DNA of 64,000 nt, from the NCBI GenBank assembly GCA_012184525.1, contig WOFQ01000026.1:1-64000 (forward strand). Reading direction: 5' to 3'. Each line of letters starts with the position of its first letter. Positions within the stretch are counted from its first letter, which is position 1. A model generated the notes under the pieces. It worked only from the letters and a program-made list of their open reading frames with translations, ran no database searches and had not been told where the DNA came from. Shown here one piece after another: positions 55,236 to 64,000 of the stretch. Source of the DNA: Xenoacremonium recifei. Taxonomy: Eukaryota > Ascomycota > Sordariomycetes > Hypocreales > Nectriaceae. A program made the translations under genes and the position numbers.

Positions 55236-57562
55236 TTAAAAGTTGACATTCGGCATGAATGTATTAAAAATCTCCATTACGTCAATACCTTCAAAGATGT
55301 TATTTTGAGCCCAGGGATCCTGGTTTGGCGTAGTTGCCATTGAGCCGTAAAGCCAATCAGTGTTTTGGCCAACAGTCTAACAAGACGTGTTAGTCGTAGA
55401 CACAAACAGGGAACAGAAAACTTACCTCCGGCCAACACATCCTGCTAGGATCCCCTGCTGTCAATGAGTCTTCCACAGACGCATCTTGGATATCTGGAGC
55501 CTGAGGCTTTACCACCTCGAGTGGCATTTGCGATGCCGCAACGTCAAGGGCTCGGTTTTCAGCTGCTTGGTTTTGCATACTGTTCACATAATCGCGTGCG
55601 ATATGCGCGAACTCTGCTACCAAGGACGTTGGAAGGTTACCGCCGCTCGCATATTCAATGCGACTAAAGTGACCACTTGCCATATCTAGCAAAGCTAGAT
55701 CGGTCCTAGAATCATCTCGTTGTGGGCAGTTCAGAACCTCATCGAAAATGATGAATAAGGCACAAATGGGTATTCCTGCCAGAAACCTATGGCAAGTTAG
55801 CTTCAGAAGTTCACCCTAAGCAAAATGTGAGTCGGTTACCATAACGGGGTGCTTGGTTCCACGTCTATGAATGCCATGAGTTGCAAGATAAACCTTGAGG
55901 AGTCCATCATGGTATCGTGGTTTGCGGTTCGGTCTACATCTGATATTCCGGCATCAGAGCTCGAGGCGACCTGTAGGTACGTTCTAGATAGTAAGAGCCG
56001 AAAGCTGTAGTAAAGAAGGTGTGCCCATATGACTGCAGGCCCTTCCATCGGCCATCGATAAGAGTGAATGTGTTGGTGAGCCCCCGGGCGGACATCCTCA
56101 GGGACAGTTGCTCTCCATACTTCCAAGTCGGCATTCAACTCATTGATGAGTGCCAGGAAGTAAGCCGTATCTTTTCCATGTACACCGGGAGAAAATAGAT
56201 CCGTTATGGCTCTTGAGAGAAGCCTGGTCAGACGCGAAAAAGAGAGGAACCAGTCGAAGGAACCGAAAACGGATTCAGGGATGTAAGGAATCGGAGTCGT
56301 TACATTCGCGTCATTAATGTCCTATGTCTCGTTATCATCCATCCAATACGTAGTCGAAAGAGAAGTTGCTCACCGACGCACGACCAAAATAGAAACTACT
56401 CATTTTCTCGACTGAATAAAGAACCCAAAACGTCCTTTTAAAAGCCTCTGCTTTGGAACCAGTAAGATTGAGGAGACTTAGGCTGTGTGCACGATGTGCA
56501 GCTTCCGAAATGACCAAGCGTTCAATTCCCAGACATGTTATGGTCAGTGAATAAATAGACATAGTGGTCATGGCTTGAAGGATTAGAAGGGAATCGGGTT
56601 GTTGACTCAGATCGCGAAAAAGGCCCAGCGAAATGGAGAAAAAGTCCCATGCGCGACCTTTACCAGGCTCAAAGCTTCCGCCACCATCATATAGGCATCC
56701 AAGAGCTAGAACCGCGTGATACAATGCCGAGAACGCCTTCCGTTCCGATAGTATAGTTGGCAAATCATCGGAGAGAGCTGCAGACTCGAAAGAGGCGCGG
56801 TTTAAGTGTGGGAATAATGGATGAACTCGGTTGAAGTAGACTAGAAGATCTTAGCTTTTGCAAGAGACCATTCAAAGTGCCAGAGAATCTTACCGGTTAT
56901 ATATTTGGTAAGCGTTGACTGGTCCGCAACATTGTCCTGGCGGTGGTTTCTTTGTGCGAATGATGCAACCGATACAGCATCAGATGACCTGAGACGACTT
57001 TTTATGACTCCTGATATTCTCTGCACTAACTGGTCGACTCGATCGTTCTGCAGTTTTGTCGATAAAGATGCAAGACGACTGTCTGAGAAAAACGTAAGGG
57101 TATAGACACCGCCTATCATTAATCAGCCAATGATGAAAGCAAGGCTGATCTGTAAGAGGCTTCATACCAAAGAGTCCGTTTCCCTAAACAAACCATGGTC
57201 AAATGGGGCAATAGAAGTAAGGTAGAGACTTATTACCTTCAAGATGAGCCGTTGGTCTTCCTTGATGTTATCTCCCGAGCGCGCCCTTGCCAAAAGACGG
57301 TCGATATAAAGATCGGACGGAAGTGGTTTTCGGCTCTGGACCTGTAGTTCACTAGATGAAGGAGCTGCTACAACGGCCTGGGATGGGTCAGCTCGATATC
57401 GCAAATGGAGTGGCATAGAGCACGGGCGACTTACTATAGGATGTTCGGGTGTCTGTAAGACGATGGCTCCTTTCACATCTGCTGGGCTTTGTGAGACCGT
57501 CAATAGGTCTTTGTTCACTGGATGTAAATTAGTTATGTATAATATGACGAAGCAAGTACGCG

Positions 57563-57594
<32 letters not shown>

Positions 57595-57924
57595 TTAAAT
57601 TAAGAGCTTTACCATTTTTCCGCTGGGGAACTTTTCTGTAGCCAAAGATACAATCGCTGCCTCGTTTCTATGGCCATGTCAGGGTAGATTCTGTGGGAAC
57701 GGTTCGCCCTGCAGCTGAAACCCGCTTGGAAAAGGCTTAATAGGACAACATACTTTGCAAGGGGAGCAAGGCGCGGGGAAGCCTGGTAAAGATCAATAAG
57801 AAGAAGAAGGAATAGCGCCGGCGTTCCTACCTGAGCATCGGATCTTGCGCACTTTACAGGTGTTGCAGGATTTGGACCTTCGGGTCCCGCGCAATCGTTG
57901 TTCGGTGGCAGTGTCCGGTGACAT
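55236..57924 (-). CDS. Zn2Cys6 transcription factor with eleven exons
   Basis: Exons: 57924-57831, 57782-57754, 57667-57613, 57517-57435, 57377-57237, 57183-57168, 57112-56894, 56840-56374, 56321-55840, 55786-55426, 55376-55236; 695 aa, all phases consistent. The zinc cluster is spread over three exons: CNTCKVRKIRCSG, then FPAPCSPCK, then KRGSDCIFGYRKVPQRKN, the classic six-cysteine form. Exon 6 is only 16 nt. The middle domain shows YFNRVHPLFPHLNRASFE and the usual helices; the C-terminus is Asn/Phe-rich. I chose the ATG at 57924 because two CCAAT boxes lie just upstream of it; in-frame ATGs reach back to 58209. It is head-to-head with the PDR pump gene at 58477 and convergent with the 2OG oxygenase. 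Confidence 0.82.
57568..57594. repeat. 27-bp A/T homopolymer inside an intron
   Basis: A run of 27 A on the plus strand (a T-tract in the sense of the regulator gene) lies within its third intron (57518-57612). On the sense strand it forms an unusually long pyrimidine tract upstream of the branch and acceptor region. Length is likely to vary between isolates and is error-prone in sequencing; the exon phases on both sides are unaffected. Confidence 0.85.
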
Positions 57925-58018
57925 GGTTGTTTTGATTGCGGCAGAAGTCCAGCTCGAAGCCGAGTAGCAGCGGGCTTTGCTCCTTTTCTGTTTTCCGAAA
58001 CGCGACGGCGCCCGGTAC

Positions 58019-58042
58019 GTCATTGGCGAGAATGTCATTGGC
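58019..58042 (-). promoter_or_regulatory. Tandem CCAAT boxes upstream of the Zn2Cys6 gene
   Basis: GTCATTGGC occurs at 58019-58027 and 58034-58042, a perfect 9-bp repeat with 15-bp period, which on the minus strand reads GCCAATGAC twice. These are CCAAT-complex sites about 95-120 bp upstream of the chosen start at 57924, oriented toward the regulator gene, in the promoter it shares with the ABC transporter. Confidence 0.5.
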
Positions 58043-58476
58043 TTCGGTGCCGAGATGCCTAGAACGGTAAAGACTGTGGCGTGGTGAGTGGAAAACCTCG
58101 TCTTCGGAATTCGAGATGGGTCCCGGTAGCTCCGTGATGGAGGCTCCGGACCCGAGCTTAGACGGTGACCGTGACTCGCATCGCCGTTGAACATGGGAAA
58201 GGCACACAAAGGCCGGAAATTGCGGGAATTGATGTCATGTCTTACGTATCAAGTCAAGAGATCTCGGAGATCTGGGACGTGAGTTAATCGGGCATTTAAT
58301 CAGCCCGTTGCCTCCGACAAGAATATAAGCATCGCACTCCCCGAGTCTCAATTGGCCTCTCCGGTGGTTCTATGAGAGAGTACCTCGTTTCCCATCTGCA
58401 ATCGATGTCATAATCGGGACTTTTAATTACGACTATTTCAAGGACGGAATACCTCCCGTGTTGCACATCCCCAAAC

Positions 58477-61400
58477 ATGCCTGAAGACAGCCCCTCCCAG
58501 GAGCAAGCTTCTTCGGTGACGGATGTGTCCGAGGCTGAGGATCATGGTGCCACTTGGGAATTCAACCAGCCCGTCGGGGATATGGTTAGGTCGATTTCTC
58601 TTGAACGCACCCTCTCGATTGTATCGGTCAACGCGAACCCATTTCTGTCCTCTGATCCACGGCTAGATCCGAATTCGAAGGCCTTTGATGCGAAGAAATG
58701 GGCACAGGCGTTGCTGCATGCCTTTTCCCAAGATCCCGACAAATTTCCCCGGCATACTGCAGGTGTCTCGTTTCAAAACCTAAGCGTGCATGGGTTTGGA
58801 AGATCGACAGACTACCAGAAGGATGTCTTGAATGTGCTTTACCACGTACCCCTCATCGTTGCCGACTGGGCTCGCAGCAGACGGAACAAGATACAGATTT
58901 TGGAAAACTTCGATGGTCTTATTAGGAGTGGCGAGATGCTTCTGGTGTTAGGCCGACCTGGAAGGTAAGTCGAAGACTTGAGATCTTTTTGACCGATATT
59001 GACGTTTTGATGAAGCGGTGTGACCACATTACTCAAGACCATTGCTGGTCATACCAATGGCTTGCATGTCGATGACAAATCCGAGTTCAACTACCAAGGT
59101 GAGAAGTTATGTTGAGTTTTATGATGGCCGTATACTCAATGAAAAGCAGGAATTCCTTGGAAAGCGATGCATCACCATTTCCGAGGGGAAATCATCTATC
59201 AGGCAGAGACAGATGTCCATTTTCCTCATCTGACAGTTGGAGAGACGCTCTTGTTTGCTTCTGTAGCACGAACCCCCAATACGCGATTGAGCGGCGTTTC
59301 CCGTAGTCTATACGCACGGCATCTTCGGGATGTTATCATGGCCATATTTGGAATCTCGCACACAGTTAACACCAAAGTCGGAAATGATTTCATTCGGGGT
59401 GTTAGCGGCGGCGAGAGGAAACGTGTCAGCATCGCGGAGGTATTTTTGAACCAAAGCGCCATCCAGTGTTGGGATAATAGCACGCGAGGTCTCGATAGTG
59501 CTACTGCTCTGGAGTTCGTGAAGACTCTGAGGCTAAGCACCTCCATGGGCGGAACGAGTGCGATCGTCGCACTTTATCAAGCCAGCCAGCCATCCTACGA
59601 CGTTAGTTTGCGATTTCATCTACAAAGGGTACATGTTGATCAGTATATAGGAGTTCGACAAAGTCACAGTCCTTTACGAGGGACGACAAATCTACTTCGG
59701 CCCGACAAGTGAGGCGAAGCAGTACTTCATCGATATGGGCTATCATTGCCCTGAACGCCAAACAACTGCTGATTTTCTCACTTCAATGACAAATCCTGAG
59801 GAGAGGATCGTACAGGCTGGATTTGAGAACAGGGTTCCCCGAACTGCAGACGAGTTCGCGAATCACTGGCAAATGAGCCAGATTAGATCCGAGCTGATCA
59901 GGGACATCGCTAACTTCCAGCTTCACTATCCAATATCTGGTTCTGAGCTCGAGAAACTGAAAGAAACCAGAAAAGCGCATAAGGCACCTCTTGTGTATGT
60001 GATTGGAAGCGGTAAATTTCTGGATCGCCGAACTAATGTTCAATAGCTCGACGAAAAGTCCATACACCATCTCTGTCCCGATGCAGGTTAAACTTTGCAT
60101 GACCCGCGGCTTTCAGAGAATCCGTGGTGCGAAAGCGTACTTTTTCATCACTATCTTTGCCAATCTCTTTGTCGGCCTAGTTCTTGGTAGCATATTCTTC
60201 AATCTGCCAGACACAGCAGAAAGCATGAGCAAGCGTGGAGCCGTGATCTTTTTCGCGATCTTGTTCAATGGCGTGAGCAGTAGTCTCGAGGTAAGATCAC
60301 CATGAACAGAACGAAAATAGGCCAAAAAAACTGACAATTCAGATTCTATCCTTATATGAACAAAGACCGGTGGTGGAGAAGCAAGCTCGGTATGCCTTAT
60401 GTCAACCTCTCTCGGAATCAGTCTCCTCGGTTATTTGCGACTTGCCTTCCAAGATATTTTCCAGTTTGGCCTTCAATCTTCCGTTATACTTCCTGGTTCA
60501 TCTGCGCCGCGAAGCAGATGCCTTCTTTATCTTCCTTCTGTTTTCCTTTTGCACTACGCTGGCTATGTCGAGCATCTTGCGAACAATTGGTCAAACGTCA
60601 AAAACTGTGCACCAAGCACTCGCACCAGCAGCTATGTTCATCCTCGGTCTTGTCATCTATACCGGCTATGTACTTCCCGTTCGAAACATGCATGGCTGGT
60701 TACGATGGCTCAATTATGTCAACCCTATTGCTTACTCTTATGAGTCACTCATGGCAAATGAGTTCTCTGGGCGAAAGTTTCATTGTTTGGAGATGATACC
60801 GTCGGGTCCCCAGTACCAGTCTATCAGTCCTCTTCAGCAGACATGCGCAACAGCTGGAGCAGCCCCAGGTCAAGATTACGTGGTCGGCGACACCTATATT
60901 GGTGGCACGTTCGATTATCATCGTTCTCATATGTGGAGGTAAGGCTCTAATCATCACTACTACGCAGGATCCTGTACTTACGGCCTGATAGGAACTTTGG
61001 TATAATATTGGCCTTTGTCGTTTTCTTTCTTTTAACGTATCTAGCGGCATCAGAGTACTTGTTGCTGAACCCATCGAAGGGCGAGGTTCTCGTATTTCGC
61101 GGTCGACAGGGACTTCGTCAAACGACCAATGATGAAGAATCGGGGCCCCAAAAAGCGCCCGGCCAAGAAAGAAGCAACGATATGAAGTCTGAAGGTGGCG
61201 ATACGAAGGCTGGCTTGCAAAGTTCAACAGACATATTCCATTGGCATAATATTTGCTACGATGTTGATATCAAAGGAGAGACTCGCCGTATTTTGGATAA
61301 CGTTGACGGTTGGGTCCGTCCAGGGACACTAACAGCCCTCATGGTAAGGCTTATCCCTTGCAGTGTCCGAGAAAGAATACTGAAAATCTCCTCAGGGTGC

Positions 61401-63416
61401 ATCTGGAGCTGGGAAGACGACGTTGTTAGATGTCTTGGCTGATCGGGTCACTGTTGGAGTGGTGACCGGAGACGCTTGCGTAAATGGGTACCTTCGCGGG
61501 AAGTCATTCCAGCGTAAAACTGGCTACGTGCAGCAGCAAGACATACATTTGGAGACAGCTACAGTCAGAGAGGCATTGAGATTCAGTGCTGAGCTGCGCC
61601 AGCCTCCTGACACGCCTACGGAGGAAAAAGAAGCTTACGTTGAAGAGGTTATTCGTCTCTTGGAAATGGAAGCTTATGCCGAGGCTATTATCGGTGTCCC
61701 CGGAGAAGGTAAGCCGTCCGGCTTCTCTGTGGTATTTTTTTTGACATCTATTCTAACGGCAGAATAGGGCTCAACGTGGAACAAAGAAAACGCCTAACTA
61801 TTGGGGTCGAATTAGCAGGCAAACCAGAACTGCTCCTCTTTTTGGATGAACCTACCTCAGGTTTGGATAGTCAGACGGCCTGGTCTGTTGCAACTCTCAT
61901 CAGAAAACTCTCAAATCATGGCCAGGCAATCCTATGCACCATCCATCAACCTTCCGCGATGCTGTTTCAGCAGTTCGACCGCCTGCTTCTTCTAGCCAAG
62001 GGAGGCCAGACAGTCTACTTTGGACCCATTGGCAAGGACTCACGAACGATGATTGAATACTTCGAGAGATATGGTGCTCACAGTTGCGAGTCTCTTCAGA
62101 ACCCTGCCGAATGGATGTTAAGCGTCATCGGCGCAGCTCCTGGATCCCACACAGATCGCGATTGGTTCGCCACTTGGCGTGAGAGCCCAGAGTTCGAAGC
62201 AGTTCAGGTTGAACTGAAAAGGTTGTCGGGGCTGAAGGCAGAAAGGCTACCCATTGCCGACAGTGATGCAGCCAACACTACTTATGCGGCATCATTTCAG
62301 CATCAACTTTGGATCTGCCTTGGGAGGGTTTTCCAACAATACTGGCGAACTCCTTCATATATCTACGCTAAGCTCTTGCTCTGCCTTGGTAATGTACGTG
62401 CAACTTCCAGGATAACAATAGTTTCATACTGACAAGAGCACCAGGGGTTGTTGATTGGTCTATCGTTCCAGAACACGTCTCTTTCTCTGCAAGGCCTTGA
62501 AGACCAGACGTACTCGATCTTCATGCTGCTAGTTATCTTTGCATTCCTTCTTTATCAGACGATGCCCAACTTCATTTCTCAGAGAACTCTATACGAGGGC
62601 CGTGAAAGAGCGTCAAAAATGTATGCTTGGTACATCTTCATGATCTCAAACCTCATCGTTGAGATGCCATGGAATACTGTTGCGGCACTCGTCATCTACT
62701 TTCCTTTTTATTTCCTTGTTGGGATGTATAAAAATGGTGACGCAACTGGAACAGAACATGAGCGCGGTGGGCTGATGTTTCTTTTCCTGTGGGCATTCAT
62801 GATCTACGAAGGAACCTTTGCGCATATGGCAGTTGCTGCCGTTGCGACTGCAGAGCTTGGAGCTATAATAGCTTTGCTCCTTTTCATGACGACACTCATG
62901 TTCGCCGGGTAAGTCATTGATGTTGCCCTGCACATTCTGTCGGAGCGAAGCTAATCTATGGCCATGTCTAGAGTTATCACTTCATATACGAGTCTTCCCG
63001 GGTTTTGGAAGTTCATGTATCGCGTTTCCCCTATGAACTACATGATTAGCGGGATGCTCTCCGATGGGGTGGCATTGCAGAATGTTACTTGCACCAACAT
63101 CGAGTTCCTCACCTTCGAACCTGCTAACAATTCAACGTGTGGTGAATACGTCGGGGCTTTTGCACAAGCGGCAGGTGGCTCACTTCTTGACCCATCTTCA
63201 ACAGAACAATGTCTCTTTTGTCCTATTGCAACCACGGACGGGTTCTTAGCCACAATGGAGATTTATTGGAGTGATAGATGGAGAAATTTTGGTCTCATCT
63301 GGGTATACATTGCCTTCAACTGCATGGCAGCCCTCGGTATGTACTGGTTGGTCAGGGTGCCTCATACTAGGCTTGGAAATCTGGCCAAGAAACTACGTTC
63401 CAAGACGCAGGTCTAA
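58477..63416 (+). CDS. PDR-type ABC transporter (full-size ABC-G pump)
   Basis: Eleven exons (58477-58964, 59016-59098, 59150-59601, 59651-59994, 60047-60290, 60343-60938, 60992-61343, 61396-61708, 61768-62393, 62445-62908, 62972-63416) give 1468 aa with perfect phase. Order is NBD1-TMD1-NBD2-TMD2. NBD1 has an altered Walker A, GRPGSGVTT (PDR pumps usually have GCST/GCTT here), then FRGEIIYQAETDVHFP, signature VSGGERKRVS and a degenerate Walker B ending WDNSTRGLDS. NBD2 is canonical: GASGAGKTT, LNVEQRKRLTIG and LLFLDEPTSGLDSQ. The transmembrane parts carry the expected six helices each, with a large cysteine-containing loop before the last helix. It should export lipophilic compounds such as azoles or own metabolites. 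The Zn2Cys6 gene at 57924 shares its promoter region. Confidence 0.92.
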
Positions 63417-63684
63417 AGGGCCGCGGGGATACACAGAACACCGGCACTAATTATCAACAAAATCTTCTAATTTTTAGATTCTCCGGGCTTTGCTACAAGC
63501 AGATACAAGACAGCGCCCTAAGAATGAGACCAGGCGGCCATAATGGAAATAGACTGGTAGTCATAATGCAAATTTCAGGTCATACTCGAACTATGAACTC
63601 GTATATCCAGGCTTACAACATCCTCCATCCTCAGAAACCGTCTCAACTCCAAATGGTCCAGCTCACGCCACCCAGTACAACACA
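63417..63684. other. Short intergenic region between convergent genes
   Basis: About 270 bp between the stops of the ABC pump and the MFS gene at the window end. No features are seen. Confidence 0.5.
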
Positions 63685-64000
63685 CTAATTCACGGCACGA
63701 TCCATGATTATTCCCTTGGGATCCATGGTTTCGTTATCACCCCAAGTGGCATTCCATCCGTGGTCCGCCAGATACACCTTCCAAGCGGCGTCGTCATCGT
63801 CAAGATTCCGCGAGACGTCTGGAATGACGAAGAAGGCGATGATGGCTCCCAACACTGCAAAAGCCGAACCTATCAGAAACGCTGCCTGATTACCCTTCGC
63901 CGGATCTTTGGTGTAGGAGTTGAGGATTGCGGTGAAAACCTGCGTTCCAATGGCTGCACCAGCCTTAGACCAGGCTGCAATGAAGCCCATCATCTGGCCA
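63685..64000 (-). CDS. MFS transporter, C-terminal part (gene runs off the window)
   Basis: The last 100 or so codons of a gene whose 5' part lies beyond the window. It has two final membrane helices (GAAIGTQVFTAILNSY and FLIGSAFAVLGAIIAFFV) followed by a hydrophilic tail with a PDVSR-type end and DDAAWKVYLADHGW. This arrangement is usual for the phosphate/glycerophosphodiester (Git1-like) group of MFS porters, which is a tentative class. The frame is open to the right edge. Confidence 0.7.
   Translation of the reverse strand, partial: GQMMGFIAAWSKAGAAIGTQVFTAILNSYTKDPAKGNQAAFLIGSAFAVLGAIIAFFVIPDVSRNLDDDDAAWKVYLADHGWNATWGDNETMDPKGIIMDRAVN

Noticed and set aside
57620..57720. A reading frame with FSCRANRSHRIYPDM that looks like the end of the zinc cluster
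   Set aside because: It cannot be joined in phase on either side. The alternative acceptor at 57668 gives KRGSDCIFGYRKVPQRKN with exact six-residue cysteine spacing and correct phase, so the first frame is a chance opening.
1..64000. Search for tRNA, rRNA and CRISPR arrays
   Set aside because: No cloverleaf with a proper GTTCGA-type T-loop in context, no rRNA-like sequence and no regular repeat-spacer pattern was seen by eye.

Overview
The window is nuclear DNA of a filamentous ascomycete, most likely a Eurotiales-type mould (Aspergillus/Penicillium-like). Almost every gene has short GT-AG introns of about 45-100 bp, and the families are typical of mould genomes: Zn2Cys6 regulators, MFS, NAT and PDR transporters, fungal GH36/GH39/GH5 enzymes and a cytochrome b5-fused desaturase. 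I built gene models by joining reading frames across introns and checking that exon phases add up. I saw no rRNA, tRNA, CRISPR array or NRPS/PKS backbone gene. The first 70 bases are a pure G run, so base 1 is probably a contig edge.

Layout. 0-3 kb: two broken genes, an amino acid permease and a class II aldolase. 3.4-11 kb: a paraoxonase-like membrane protein, two alpha/beta hydrolases and a cytochrome b5-desaturase. 12.4-27.2 kb: a catabolic-looking block with a PrpF-family isomerase, a GH36 alpha-galactosidase divergent from a secreted GH39 glycosidase, a C2H2+Zn2Cys6 regulator divergent from an alpha-glucoside-type MFS permease, an amino acid permease and a DapA-family aldolase. 28-35 kb: a cryptic set of an Fe(II)/2OG-type oxygenase, a D-Ala-D-Ala-ligase-like ATP-grasp enzyme and a membrane-anchored M24 peptidase, next to a decayed MFS transporter and a MITE-like element. 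35-46 kb: a Zn2Cys6 regulator divergent from an esterase, then an intracellular GH5, a second Zn2Cys6 regulator and a sugar MFS. 47-51 kb: a purine-type (NAT) permease divergent from a guanine-deaminase-like amidohydrolase over a promoter rich in GATA sites. 51-64 kb: a Zn2Cys6 regulator divergent from an IPNS-like oxygenase, another Zn2Cys6 regulator divergent from a PDR-type ABC pump, and the 3' end of an MFS transporter.

How the genes fit together. The window holds five transcription-factor genes, and four of them sit head-to-head with an enzyme or transporter. This suggests several small, locally regulated modules for scavenging, nitrogen/purine use and efflux, not one large pathway. The best candidate for an undescribed system is 28.1-33.5 kb: a peptide-bond-forming ATP-grasp enzyme with a putative oxygenase and an aminopeptidase, and no classical backbone synthase. 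The best regulatory signal is a cluster of five CGGCCG palindromes between a Zn2Cys6 gene and its divergent oxygenase.
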